Of a stretch of 64,000 nucleotides of DNA, positions 8,303-17,605 are shown piece after piece. Below the pieces are notes generated by a model that searched no databases, was not told where the DNA came from, and worked only from the letters and a program-made list of their open reading frames with translations. The position numbers and the translations under genes are program-made. How positions within the stretch are numbered: position 1 is the stretch's first letter; every line of letters starts with the position of its first letter. Source of the DNA: Kushneria marisflavi (GTDB lineage Bacteria > Pseudomonadota > Gammaproteobacteria > Pseudomonadales > Halomonadaceae); contig NZ_CP021358.1 in NCBI RefSeq assembly GCF_002157205.1, positions 3,100,001 to 3,164,000 of the forward strand. Reading direction: 5' to 3'.

Positions 8303-9292
8303 TCAGTGTCCGGCCCGGCTCATGATATTTGACAGACCATCCGTATCGATACGGCCTTCGCTGAACGGCGGTGTCTGCAGAATATGGTGTAAAAGCTGCG
8401 CGGCCGCCGGAGAAAGGGGGCGGCCACTGCGAACGAGCACATGTGTTTCGGCGTTCATGAAGACCGGGTGGTCGATGGGCAGGGCCACCAGTCGCTGTTG
8501 ACTGATGTCACCCAGTGCCGCGACTTCGGCCATGAAGGTTACGCCGTCGCTATTGGCCACGTAATGCTTGAGTGTCGCCAGTGAGTTACTGTTCAGCGTG
8601 GCCTGAAAGTTGCACTTTTCGATGACCTCGACCGTGTCGATCAATTGACGCAGTCCAAACCCATGATCGATCAGGGCCAGTGGCCAGGCCAGGATATCTT
8701 CAAGAGACAGGGGCCGTTGCTTGCGCGCGAGTGGATGGTCCGGCCTGACCAGCAGTCGTACCGGCTGACAAACGGATGCCACGGCATGAATGCCCGGTAT
8801 CAAGCGGGGCGAGTAGGCCACCCCCATGTGGGCCTGCCCTTCAAAGACCTGGCGTACGACCTCGTTGACGCTGGCCAGCAATAACGTGATCTGGACGGCA
8901 GGATGACGACGACTGAAGCTGCCCATGACGTTGCCCGCCAGGATCTCGTTATATCCTTCGCTGATGGACAGCTTGATCTGGCCACGCTGCAGGCCATCCA
9001 GCGCGGCCAGTCTCCCCAGCAGGCTCTGCTCGGACGCCTGGCGCTCCCGATGGAAGTCGGACAGCAGTTCTCCCGCCTCGGTAGGCCTTACCCCTCGACC
9101 ATGACGCTCCATGAGGGCCAGGCCAAGACACTGCTCAAGCTGGCGGATCTGCCGGCTGATGACGGAAGGCTCGATATCCAGCCGATCGGATGCGCTGCGA
9201 ATGGAGCCTGCCGCGATAGCCTCACTGAAATAGTGGATGCTGCGTGGATTGAGCTGATGAAACAGCTGTTCCTGAACGATGGACATGGGCAT
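8303..9292 (-). CDS. LysR-type transcriptional regulator
   Basis: A 329-residue regulator with an N-terminal winged helix-turn-helix (residues about 16-75; AIAAGSIRSASDRLDIEPSV is the recognition region) and a C-terminal periplasmic-binding-like effector domain (from about 100). An ATG two codons downstream is an equally good start. It is divergent from a transport and hydrolase operon and very likely controls it, probably in response to the transported compound or a breakdown product. A dyad in the shared intergenic region fits a LysR binding site. The inducer cannot be read from the sequence. Confidence 0.92.
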   Translation of the reverse strand: MPMSIVQEQLFHQLNPRSIHYFSEAIAAGSIRSASDRLDIEPSVISRQIRQLEQCLGLALMERHGRGVRPTEAGELLSDFHRERQASEQSLLGRLAALDGLQRGQIKLSISEGYNEILAGNVMGSFSRRHPAVQITLLLASVNEVVRQVFEGQAHMGVAYSPRLIPGIHAVASVCQPVRLLVRPDHPLARKQRPLSLEDILAWPLALIDHGFGLRQLIDTVEVIEKCNFQATLNSNSLATLKHYVANSDGVTFMAEVAALGDISQQRLVALPIDHPVFMNAETHVLVRSGRPLSPAAAQLLHHILQTPPFSEGRIDTDGLSNIMSRAGH

Positions 9293-9383
9293 TTCCTGCG
9301 ATGGTCTGCGCCGGGGCAGACGGCCTTTTTATTGTGTTGAAGTTTCAGGCGCGATCATGAAAACGCTTTGTCTACTATCCATT

Positions 9384-9406
9384 AGTGTTGCCTTTGGAGC
9401 AACACT
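9384..9406. promoter_or_regulatory. Palindromic candidate LysR operator
   Basis: AGTGTTGC and GCAACACT are exact inverted repeats separated by seven bases. The core TTGC-N7-GCAA fits the T-N11-A pattern bound by LysR-type proteins. It sits between the divergent regulator and the solute-binding-protein gene, centred about 64 bp upstream of the start site predicted from the box pair at 9425-9452. Confidence 0.6.
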
Positions 9407-9424
9407 CCCTGCCTGTCGATGACA

Positions 9425-9452
9425 TTGCTTCCCTCCCAGCCCTCGTTATGCT
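9425..9452 (+). promoter_or_regulatory. Candidate promoter of the ABC transporter/hydrolase operon
   Basis: TTGCTT and TATGCT with 16 bp between them form a weak sigma-70 pair, as expected for an activator-dependent promoter. A start near 9459 would place the upstream dyad at the classical LysR activation position and leave a leader of about 130 nt. Confidence 0.35.
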
Positions 9453-9588
9453 GAAAGCAATCCGCGCACAGGTGGCTCACCGCCGGGTTGATCCCCGTGG
9501 TCGCATGTCCTTGCCCATCGCATCCAAAAACAACAAGCGAGGGCCCAGGACATGTCACGACATAACAATATTCAACGAGGGACACATC

Positions 9589-11208
9589 ATGAAACCGCTC
9601 AAAGGGCTTCAAAAGGGTGCTCAGGGTGCTGCATGCGCTCTGATGGCTTCTGCGATGGTCAGTGCGATGCCACTGCTGGCAACACCGGTGCAGGCCGAAA
9701 CCGTTCGCGCCGTAATGCACTCAGGACTGCGCGTACTGGACCCGGTGGCCACGACGGCGCACATCACGCGCGATCACGGCTACATGATCTTCGATACCCT
9801 GCTGGCCATGGACGAGAAGTTCCAGCCACGGCCGCAAATGGCGGACTGGTCGGTCTCCGATGACGGCATGGTGTATACCTTTACCCTGCGTGATGGCCTC
9901 AAATGGCACGATGGCAGCGATGTCACTGCCAGCGATGTTGTAGCGTCCTTTCAGCGCTGGGCCGCACGGGATGGCGGCGGCCAGATGCTGATGGATCATG
10001 TCGCAGGCATCGAAGCCACGGACGCTCAGACCGTGACCCTGACGCTGTCATCCGCCTTTGCCTATGTGCTTGAGCTGATGGCAAAGCCTTCCTCCATACC
10101 GCTATTTATCATGCCCGCCCGAATTGCCGACAAATCGCCCGATGAAATGCTCAGCGTCGAGGATCAGATCGGCTCCGGCCCCTTCAGGTTCGTCGCCGGG
10201 GACTATGATCCGGGCAACCGGGTGGTCTATGAAAAATTCGAGGATTATGTGCCTCGTGATGAGCCGGCAAGCTGGCTGGCCGGTGGCAAGGTCGTCAATG
10301 TCGACCGCGTCGAGTGGATCAACATGAGTGATGCACAGACGGCCCTGAACGCGCTCAATACCGGTGAAATCGATTTCCTCGAGGCGCCCTCCGTTGATCT
10401 GCTGCCGATCCTCCAGGCCAATGCCGATATCGTGGTGGACAATCCCAACGAGCTGGGCAGTCAGACCATGGGCCGGCTCAACTTTCTTTACCCGCCCTTT
10501 GATAATCCCGACATTCGACGCGCTGCGCTCATGGCGCTGAATCAGACCGATGTGCTGGCCTCACTGGTAGGCAATCCCGAATACTATTCGACCTGTCCTT
10601 CCATGTATGGCTGCTCGACGCCGCTGGCGACCGATGCCGGCGCGCCGGCGTTGCTGACCGGCAAGGGTGATGTGGCGGCCGCGCAACAGCTGCTGAAGGA
10701 TGCCGGCTATGACGGTACGCCAGTGGTCATGATGCAGCCCACCGATTCCCCTACGGTCAGCCCGCAGCCGGTGATCGCCGCCCAGCTCATGCGCCGTGCC
10801 GGCTTTACGGTGGATCTGCAGCCGATGGACTGGCAGACGCTGGTCACCCGTCGAGCCAGTCAGCAGCCGCCTGATCAGGGAGGGTGGAACATGTTTTTCA
10901 CCAACTGGGCGCTGCCTGAGGTCTGGAACCCGCTGGTCAATCCCATGCTGAACGGGCGCGGTCGTGATGGTGGCTGGTTTGGCTGGCCGCAGGACGAGGC
11001 GCTGGAGGAGATGCGCGAGGCGTTTGCAAGGGCCGAGACCGATGAGGCGCGCAAGGACATTGCCGAGCGCCTTCAGGTCCACGCCTTCGAGCAGGTCACC
11101 TACATCCCGCTGGGGGAGTACAAGACGCCTTCTGCCTGGCGCAGTGACCTCACGGGAATACTGCATGCGCCGCTGCCGGTGTTCTGGAATCTGTCACGGT
11201 CCAGATAG
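9589..11208 (+). CDS. ABC transporter substrate-binding protein, family 5 (peptide/nickel/opine type)
   Basis: A 539-residue periplasmic binding protein (SBP_bac_5). The signal peptide runs through MVSAMPLLATPVQA and is cleaved before about residue 35. Typical motifs follow: IFDTLLAMDEKFQPRPQMADW, TFTLRDGLKWHDG and DVVASFQRW. The ATG at 9589 has a GAGG ribosome-binding site; a longer frame upstream has no secretion signal and is excluded. It is the first gene of a seven-gene operon and delivers ligand to the permeases encoded next. Family 5 proteins bind oligopeptides, glutathione, opines or similar ligands; the hydrolases in the operon suggest an amide-bonded substrate. Confidence 0.92.
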   Translation: MKPLKGLQKGAQGAACALMASAMVSAMPLLATPVQAETVRAVMHSGLRVLDPVATTAHITRDHGYMIFDTLLAMDEKFQPRPQMADWSVSDDGMVYTFTLRDGLKWHDGSDVTASDVVASFQRWAARDGGGQMLMDHVAGIEATDAQTVTLTLSSAFAYVLELMAKPSSIPLFIMPARIADKSPDEMLSVEDQIGSGPFRFVAGDYDPGNRVVYEKFEDYVPRDEPASWLAGGKVVNVDRVEWINMSDAQTALNALNTGEIDFLEAPSVDLLPILQANADIVVDNPNELGSQTMGRLNFLYPPFDNPDIRRAALMALNQTDVLASLVGNPEYYSTCPSMYGCSTPLATDAGAPALLTGKGDVAAAQQLLKDAGYDGTPVVMMQPTDSPTVSPQPVIAAQLMRRAGFTVDLQPMDWQTLVTRRASQQPPDQGGWNMFFTNWALPEVWNPLVNPMLNGRGRDGGWFGWPQDEALEEMREAFARAETDEARKDIAERLQVHAFEQVTYIPLGEYKTPSAWRSDLTGILHAPLPVFWNLSRSR

Positions 11209-11261
11209 TCGACACACCTGACGCTGGTGTTGATGTCTCTCACGTCTGCAGAGGTGTTCCC

Positions 11262-12209
11262 ATGCTCGGTTATTGTCTGAAACGGACCCTGGCGGCGGTT
11301 CCTGTCATGGTCATTGTGGCGCTCTTTGTCTTTCTGCTGCTGCGGCTGTCACCCGGTGATCCGGCCGCCATCATTGCCGGTGACATGGCAACGCCTGATC
11401 AGCTGGCGCGCATTCGCGAGGCGCTGGGGCTTAACGAGCCCATGCACATTCAGTTCTTCCGCTGGTCAGGAGAGCTTTTGCAGGGCAACTTCGGGACATC
11501 ATTGATGTCCGGCATGTCGGTCACGACGCTCATGGCACAGCGGCTTGAGCCCACGGTCAGTCTGGCCATTTTCAGCATGCTGCTGTCGGTGCTGGTGGCG
11601 GTGCCGATGGGTGTTCTGGCGGCCTGGAAGCACGGCAGCCTGATTGACCGGGCCATCATGTCGCTGTCGGTTATCGGGTTTTCGGTTCCGGTATTTGTGA
11701 TCGGTTATCTGCTGATCAAGCTGCTGGCCATCGACCTTGGGTGGCTGCCGGTGCAGGGGTTTCGCCGTCTCAGCGAGGAAGGGCCATGGCCCTTCCTTGA
11801 GCACGCCCTGCTGCCTGCCATAATGCTCTCGACCATCTACATTGCCCTGATTGCCCGCATGACGCGCGCCAGCATGCTGGATGTGCTGGGCGAGGACTAC
11901 ATCCGTACGGCCCATGCCAAGGGGGCCAGCGAAAAACGGGTCCTGTTTCGACACGCCCTGCGCAACGCAGGGGTACCGATTCTCGAGGTCATCGGAACCG
12001 GGTTTGCGCTGATGATCACAGGCGTTGTGGTCACCGAGAGCGTGTTCAACATTCCAGGGCTCGGACGTCTGACCGTGGATGCCATTCTCTCCCGGGACTA
12101 TCCCGTCATTCAGGGACTGATCCTGGTCACCAGCGGGGTATATGTGTTGATCAATCTTCTGATTGATCTCTCCTATGCGCTGCTCGACCCGAGGATTCGC
12201 TACCAATGA
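11262..12209 (+). CDS. ABC transporter permease, DppB/OppB type
   Basis: A 315-residue inner-membrane permease with about six hydrophobic segments, beginning LAAVPVMVIVALFVFLLLRL. The DppB N-terminal signature SPGDPAAIIAGDMATPDQL is present. The cytoplasmic EAA loop appears as DYIRTAHAKGASEKRVLFRHALRN, the docking site for the ATPase. The family-typical GVVVTESVFNIPGLGRL follows. It pairs with the DppC-type permease next door, whose start overlaps its stop (ATGA). Confidence 0.93.
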   Translation: MLGYCLKRTLAAVPVMVIVALFVFLLLRLSPGDPAAIIAGDMATPDQLARIREALGLNEPMHIQFFRWSGELLQGNFGTSLMSGMSVTTLMAQRLEPTVSLAIFSMLLSVLVAVPMGVLAAWKHGSLIDRAIMSLSVIGFSVPVFVIGYLLIKLLAIDLGWLPVQGFRRLSEEGPWPFLEHALLPAIMLSTIYIALIARMTRASMLDVLGEDYIRTAHAKGASEKRVLFRHALRNAGVPILEVIGTGFALMITGVVVTESVFNIPGLGRLTVDAILSRDYPVIQGLILVTSGVYVLINLLIDLSYALLDPRIRYQ

Positions 12210-13096
12210 ATACATCCTCTCCCTCAATGGCTGCAGGCCCTGTTCCCGGGCGGCGCTGGCGTCTGTGGCCGGCCCGGCTCCCTGGCTGGACGGTCATGGC
12301 AGCCACTCTGTGTCTGGCGCTGATCGTGCTGGTCGCCATACTGGCGCCGTGGCTTGCGCCACACGATCCGCTGGCCATGTCGCCTGCCGATCGTCTCAAG
12401 CCTGCCGGTGACAGCTACTGGCTGGGTAGCGATGCCTACGGGCGCGATCTGCTGTCACGCATTCTTTACGGCGCGCGGATTTCCCTGATCGTGGGGATCG
12501 GCAGTGCTCTGATCAGCGTAGTGATCGGTCTGCCGCTGGGTATTCTGGCCGGCTTTTTCCGCACGCTGGATACGCTGATCATGCGCGTCATGGATGGTCT
12601 GATGGCGATTCCCAGCGTGTTGCTGGCCATTGCGATTGTCTCGCTCACCAGTGCCAGTCTGTGGACGGTCATGGCCGCGATTACCGTGCCCGAAATTCCG
12701 CGGGTGGTCAGGCTGGTGCGCTCGGTGGTGCTGTCGGCAAGGGAAGAACCCTATGTCGAGGCTGCCGTGTCGCTCGGAAGCAGTCTGCCGGCCATCATGT
12801 GGCGACACCTGATGCCCAATACCCTGGCGCCCCTGATCGTCATGAGTACCTACATCTGTGCCTCGGCCATCCTGACCGAAGCCATCCTCTCCTTTCTGGG
12901 CGCCGGGCTGGGCACGGAAACCCCGACCTGGGGCAACATCATGGCCGAGGGGCGAACCTACTTCATGATCAAGCCCGGCCTGATTTTCTGGCCCGGACTG
13001 TTGCTGTCGCTGTGCATCCTGTCCATCAATCTGCTGGGTGATGCCGCCCGTGACCATCTTGACCCCCGACTGCAAAAGCGTGGAGGTGCCCGATGA
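12206..13096 (+). CDS. ABC transporter permease, DppC/OppC type
   Basis: A 296-residue inner-membrane partner permease. The N-terminus has a long hydrophobic segment (LIVLVAILAPWLAPHDPL), then WLGSDAYGRDLLSRILYGARISL, diagnostic for the DppC family. The EAA loop is EPYVEAAVSLGSSLPAIMWRHLMPN. The C-terminal GAGLGTETPTWGNIMAEGR is also typical. Four-base overlaps with the genes on both sides indicate translational coupling and balanced subunit production. Confidence 0.93.
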   Translation: MNTSSPSMAAGPVPGRRWRLWPARLPGWTVMAATLCLALIVLVAILAPWLAPHDPLAMSPADRLKPAGDSYWLGSDAYGRDLLSRILYGARISLIVGIGSALISVVIGLPLGILAGFFRTLDTLIMRVMDGLMAIPSVLLAIAIVSLTSASLWTVMAAITVPEIPRVVRLVRSVVLSAREEPYVEAAVSLGSSLPAIMWRHLMPNTLAPLIVMSTYICASAILTEAILSFLGAGLGTETPTWGNIMAEGRTYFMIKPGLIFWPGLLLSLCILSINLLGDAARDHLDPRLQKRGGAR

Positions 13097-14808
13097 CCGC
13101 ACCAGGTGCCGTTCATGACATGTCCTCCGAGATCGTTCTCAGGGTGAGGGATCTGAGCGTATCGAGTCACGGCTCACCCGCCCGGCAGATTCTCAAGGGG
13201 GTCAGCTTCGATATTGCGGCCGGCGAAACCCTGTGTCTGGTAGGGGAGTCGGGGTCCGGAAAATCGGTGACCTCATTGAGCATCATGGGGCTTTTGCCCA
13301 GGGGAGTTCTTGAACATCGCGGCGGTGATATTCGACTGGAGCAGACCTCGCTGATGTCGCTGTCATCCGCTCGACTGCGCGAGCTGCGTGCCAGTCGCAT
13401 TGCGATGATCTTTCAGGAGCCCATGACAGCGCTCAATCCTCTGATGCGCGTCGGGGAGCAGATCGAGGAAGTACTGGTCATGCACCGTCGAGAGGGCTCT
13501 GCCCGCGAGCGGCGCTCACGTGTTCTCGACATGCTGGAGCAGGTGCAGCTGCCGGATATCGAACGCATGTATGACAGCTGGCCGCATCAGCTCTCGGGCG
13601 GGCAGCGTCAGCGCATCATGATCGCCATGGCACTGATTCTCGAGCCCCGGCTGCTGATTGCCGATGAGCCGACGACCGCTCTGGATGTGACCACTCAAAA
13701 GCAGATTCTCTGGCTGATTCGACAGCTGCAGGAGCGTCACGGCACCTCGGTCCTGTTTATTACCCATGATATGGGCGTCGTGGCCGATATTGCCGACCGT
13801 GTGTGTGTCATGCGTCATGGCGAAGTGGTCGAGACACAGCCGGTTGAAGCCCTGCTGCGCCATCCGGCCACGGAATATACCCGGTCTCTTTTGATGGCGG
13901 TGCCAGGCCTTCAGCCCCGGCCGGCGCGTCCGGTGACCGAGCGCGAGATCGTGCTCGAGGCGATCGAGCTTGAAAAGTGTTACGGCGAGCGCTCGCGATG
14001 GGCGCGACTGATGGGCAAGCGGGACATGCGTACACACGCAGCCAGCGACGTCAGTTTCGCGCTGACCCGAGGGCGTACTCTGGGCATTGTCGGTGAGAGT
14101 GGATCCGGCAAATCCACGGTGGCGCGCTGTGTGATGCGCATGATTGAGCCTACGGGCGGTGGCGTGCGCGTGATGGGGCGCGATATCTCGAGTCTCGGGC
14201 GCACCGCGCTGAAACCACATCGAAAGCGAATCCAGATGATCTTTCAGGACCCGTTTCGCTCGCTCAATCCGAGGCTTGCCATCGGTGAGAGCTTGATCGA
14301 AGGGCCGGTCAACTACGGCAGTACGAGGACGCAGGCGCTGGCACGGGCCAGTGAGTTGCTGGCAATCGTCGGGCTACCGGAAGATGCCATGACCCGCTAT
14401 CCGCATCAGTTTTCCGGCGGTCAGCGTCAGCGCATCGCCATTGCCCGGGCGCTGGCGATGGAGCCTGATGTGCTGGTGGCGGATGAGGCCGTTTCGGCAC
14501 TGGATGTGTCGGTTCAGGCGCAGGTGCTGACCCTTTTGGAGGATATTCAAAAGCGCATGGGCGTGGCGGTATTGTTCATTACCCATGACCTGCGGGTCGC
14601 GGCTCGAATCTGCGATGACATCATGGTCATGCAGAAGGGCCGCGTGGTGGAGTACGGGCCAACGGCCCATGTGCTGGGCGCGCCGGAGCATGCCTATACC
14701 CGGTCCCTGATGGCGGCGGCGCCGGGGCGACACTGGGATTTTGCCGCCTTCAGACCGCTGGCAGAAACGTCGGAACAGCTCCCGAGCAATCTCTTCTCGA
14801 TCGGGTAA
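13093..14808 (+). CDS. ABC transporter ATP-binding protein with two fused nucleotide-binding domains
   Basis: A 571-residue protein that fuses DppD-like and DppF-like ATPases, as in GsiA. Both halves are complete: Walker A GESGSGKS near residues 54 and 337, signatures LSGGQRQRI and FSGGQRQRI, and Walker B LLIADEPTTALD and VLVADEAVSALD. Each half ends with the oligopeptide-transporter C-terminal region (HPATEYTRSLLMAVPG; PEHAYTRSLMAAAPG). It energises the two permeases encoded just upstream, and its ATG overlaps the preceding stop codon. Confidence 0.94.
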   Translation: MTAPGAVHDMSSEIVLRVRDLSVSSHGSPARQILKGVSFDIAAGETLCLVGESGSGKSVTSLSIMGLLPRGVLEHRGGDIRLEQTSLMSLSSARLRELRASRIAMIFQEPMTALNPLMRVGEQIEEVLVMHRREGSARERRSRVLDMLEQVQLPDIERMYDSWPHQLSGGQRQRIMIAMALILEPRLLIADEPTTALDVTTQKQILWLIRQLQERHGTSVLFITHDMGVVADIADRVCVMRHGEVVETQPVEALLRHPATEYTRSLLMAVPGLQPRPARPVTEREIVLEAIELEKCYGERSRWARLMGKRDMRTHAASDVSFALTRGRTLGIVGESGSGKSTVARCVMRMIEPTGGGVRVMGRDISSLGRTALKPHRKRIQMIFQDPFRSLNPRLAIGESLIEGPVNYGSTRTQALARASELLAIVGLPEDAMTRYPHQFSGGQRQRIAIARALAMEPDVLVADEAVSALDVSVQAQVLTLLEDIQKRMGVAVLFITHDLRVAARICDDIMVMQKGRVVEYGPTAHVLGAPEHAYTRSLMAAAPGRHWDFAAFRPLAETSEQLPSNLFSIG

Positions 14809-14842
14809 TGCAGGCATAAAAGTCACGAGACAAGGAGGCAGC

Positions 14843-16402
14843 ATGGCACCACCTCGTATTGCCATGGGCGGGTTCCTGCATGAAACCAATACCTTTGGGC
14901 CCAGTCCGGCGACGCTTGAAGATTTCATGCAAGGGGGCGGCATGCCGCCGTTAACAGAAGGTGAGGCCATTTTTTCGGCCCTTGCCGACAGCAATATCGG
15001 TCTGTGCGGGTTCATCGAGGGCGCACGCGCTCAGGGCTGGACACTGCTGCCGACGCTATGGACAACAGCCAGTCCTTCAGCCCATGTCACCGAGGCGGCC
15101 TTTGAACACATTGTGGCTCGCCTGCTGGCGCATATCGAGAATGCCATGCCGCTGGCGGGCGTGTATCTCGATCTGCATGGGGCCATGGTGACCACTCATC
15201 TCGATGATGGCGAAGGAGAAATTCTGCGCCGGGTGAGGGCACTGGTCGGGCCGCAGGTACCGATCGTGGCCTCGCTGGACCTGCATGGCAATGTCACCGC
15301 CCTGATGGTGAGCGAGGCCGACATGTTGATCGCCTATCGGACCTACCCGCACGTTGACATGGCCGAGACCGGTCAGCGCTGTGCGGTGGCCATGAGTGAT
15401 CTTCTGAGCCGGAAGGCACCCCCGTTCAAGGCGTTTCGTCAGCTCGATTTTCTGATGCCGATTGCCTGGCAGTGCACCGATGAGCTGCCATGCAGGGCCC
15501 TTTATGACGATATCCGCTCACTGGAGGGGCCGGCGCTGGCCTCCGTATCGTTTCTGACCGGCTTTCCGGCTGCTGATATCCCTGACTGCGGTCCAAGCGT
15601 GCTGGTTTATGGAGACAAACAGGCAGACATTGACCGGGTTGCTGATGCTCTGGTGGCGAATATCAGGACACAGGAGGCCGCCTTTGCCGGTCGAGTGCTG
15701 TTGCCCGAGGAGGGCGTGCGAGAGGCGATGCGGCTGATCGGTCAGGGCATGGCTCCGGTCGTGATCGCGGATACGCAGGACAATCCCGGCGCCGGGGGTA
15801 ACTCCGACACCATGGGGATGCTCAGGGCGCTGATGGCCTGTGGCGCCGATCACGCTGCCATCGGTAACATCTTTGACCCGGAGGCGGCACGTCTTGCGCA
15901 TGAGGCCGGCGTCGGGGCCGTGGTCGAGCTGTCACTGGGCGGTCGTTCGAACGTGGTGGGGGATGCACCACTTGAGGCATTATTTGTGGTGGAGGCCCTT
16001 TCCGACGGCCGGTTCGAGGCCGCTGGCCCCTACTATGGTGGTGCGCGGCTTGATATGGGGCCATCGGCCTGTCTGCGCATTGGTGGCATCCGGGTGGTAG
16101 TGGTCAGTCGCAAGGCACAGATGGCCGATCAGGCCATGTACCGCTCGGTAGGGATCGAGCCGCAAAAGCAGCATATTCTGGTCAACAAGAGCTCGGTGCA
16201 CTTTCGTGCCGACTTCGCCCCGATCGCCCGGGCCATTCTGGTCTGTGCCGCGCCCGGCCCCATGGCGGTTGATCCCGGGCGGTTGCCCTGGCGTCGTCTG
16301 CGTCCGGGGCTTCGTACTTCACCGCTGGGGACACCCTTCAACTTTCAGGTCCCGTTGTCTGAATCCCAGACCTTTCCTGCCAACAACAATACAAGGAGCT
16401 GA
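14843..16402 (+). CDS. M81 family metallopeptidase (MlrC-like)
   Basis: A 519-residue protein beginning MAPPRIAMGGFLHETNTFGP, characteristic of the MlrC/M81 family, with ASLDLHGNVT and AYRTYPHVDMAETG carrying the probable zinc ligands. The C-terminal MlrC domain includes ADTQDNPGAGGNSDTMGMLRAL. Founding MlrC hydrolyses linearised microcystin; most homologues sit beside peptide transporters and have unknown substrates. The start is fixed by a perfect AGGAGG; an earlier in-frame start inside the ATPase gene is rejected. No signal peptide, so it probably acts in the cytoplasm on the imported compound. Confidence 0.9.
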   Translation: MAPPRIAMGGFLHETNTFGPSPATLEDFMQGGGMPPLTEGEAIFSALADSNIGLCGFIEGARAQGWTLLPTLWTTASPSAHVTEAAFEHIVARLLAHIENAMPLAGVYLDLHGAMVTTHLDDGEGEILRRVRALVGPQVPIVASLDLHGNVTALMVSEADMLIAYRTYPHVDMAETGQRCAVAMSDLLSRKAPPFKAFRQLDFLMPIAWQCTDELPCRALYDDIRSLEGPALASVSFLTGFPAADIPDCGPSVLVYGDKQADIDRVADALVANIRTQEAAFAGRVLLPEEGVREAMRLIGQGMAPVVIADTQDNPGAGGNSDTMGMLRALMACGADHAAIGNIFDPEAARLAHEAGVGAVVELSLGGRSNVVGDAPLEALFVVEALSDGRFEAAGPYYGGARLDMGPSACLRIGGIRVVVVSRKAQMADQAMYRSVGIEPQKQHILVNKSSVHFRADFAPIARAILVCAAPGPMAVDPGRLPWRRLRPGLRTSPLGTPFNFQVPLSESQTFPANNNTRS

Positions 16403-16404
16403 AT

Positions 16405-17574
16405 ATGGCCGTCATGGCAGATATCGAAGCGTTTTCGCAGGAGATGACCCGTATTCGACAGGATCTGCATGCCCATCCGGAAATCGGATTCGAGGAGCAG
16501 CGTACCGCCGGCATCGTCGCAGACTACCTGCGGCAACTGGATATCGAGGTGCATGCCGGTATCGGTAAAACCGGTGTGGTCGGGATTGTCGAGGGGCATC
16601 AGGGGCCGGGTCGTTCGATCGGATTGCGTGCCGACATGGATGCCCTGCCCATGGAAGAAGAGACCGGTCTGCCGTTTGCATCACGTCATGCCGGGCGATT
16701 TCACGGCTGCGGTCATGATGGTCATACCACCATGCTGATGGGCGCTGCCCGGCACCTGGCCGCTCATCGTGATTTCGCCGGACGCGTGGTCTTGATCTTC
16801 CAGCCCGCCGAGGAGGGGCTTGGCGGTGCCCGTGCCATGCTGGCCGATGGGCTTTTCGAGCGCTTCCCGTGTGATGAAATCTATGCCCTGCACAATGCGC
16901 CTCATCTCGATCATGGTCAGGTCGGGATCCTCAGCGGCAAGGCGATGGCGGGAGCCGAGTTTTTCGATATCCATATTCGCGGCTGCGGCAGTCATGGCGC
17001 GCAACCCAATAATGCCCGTGACCCGATTGTGGTGGCCACTCAGTTGGCGCAGGCCATGCAGAGTATCGTCAGTCGCAATACGCATCCGCTGGATGCGGCA
17101 GTGCTTTCGATTACCCAGATCCATTCAGGCGCGGCCTATAACGTCATTCCGCAGTCGGCGACGCTGTCCGGCACGATTCGAAGCCTTGATGATGAAGTAG
17201 CGTCGCTGGTGGATCGTCGCATCAGAGAACTGGCGGCGGGGCTTGCCAGTGCCTATGGGGTGGAGATTGAAGTTGATATTCGCAATATCTTTTCAGTACT
17301 TGAAAACTATCCCGAGCCGACTGAGTTTCTGGCACGGGCAGCACGGGACATTGTGGGTGAAAAGGGGGTTACTCGCCTGCCACGGCCGGTCATGGGCAGT
17401 GAAGACTTTGCCGACATGCTGAAAGTGGTGCCGGGGGCCTATTGCTGGGTAGGCCATGCCGGCAATGTGCCGGTCCATAATCCGGCCTTTACGCTGGATG
17501 ATGGGATACTGCCGATAGGAGCCAGTCTACTGGCGCGGATTGCCGAGCGACGACTCACCGGTGACGCCGTCTAG
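16405..17574 (+). CDS. M20 family amidohydrolase (hippurate hydrolase/aminoacylase-like)
   Basis: A 389-residue cytoplasmic metallohydrolase of the M20D type that releases amino acids from N-acyl or amide linkage. Visible sites: RADMDALPMEE, the metal-binding HGCGHDGHT, FQPAEEGLGGARAM with the catalytic glutamate, and a C-terminal MGSEDFADM ligand motif. The dimerisation domain occupies the middle (AEFFDIHIRGCGSHGAQP). AAGGAG precedes the ATG, two bases after the M81 stop codon, so coupling is likely. It probably performs a second hydrolysis step on the imported substrate. Confidence 0.92.
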   Translation: MAVMADIEAFSQEMTRIRQDLHAHPEIGFEEQRTAGIVADYLRQLDIEVHAGIGKTGVVGIVEGHQGPGRSIGLRADMDALPMEEETGLPFASRHAGRFHGCGHDGHTTMLMGAARHLAAHRDFAGRVVLIFQPAEEGLGGARAMLADGLFERFPCDEIYALHNAPHLDHGQVGILSGKAMAGAEFFDIHIRGCGSHGAQPNNARDPIVVATQLAQAMQSIVSRNTHPLDAAVLSITQIHSGAAYNVIPQSATLSGTIRSLDDEVASLVDRRIRELAAGLASAYGVEIEVDIRNIFSVLENYPEPTEFLARAARDIVGEKGVTRLPRPVMGSEDFADMLKVVPGAYCWVGHAGNVPVHNPAFTLDDGILPIGASLLARIAERRLTGDAV

Positions 17575-17605
17575 CCATTGGCCCCTCTTTTAGTGGAGAC
17601 CTACC

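Noticed and set aside
9304..9330. GTCTGC…GCAGAC hairpin followed by TTTTT near the LysR start
   Set aside because: It points away from any completed plus-strand gene and lies in the shared promoter region; the stem is only 6 bp, so a terminator call is not supported.
11499..13102. Two long minus-strand frames opposite the permease genes
   Set aside because: Arg/Gln/His-rich composition typical of antisense reading of membrane-protein codons.
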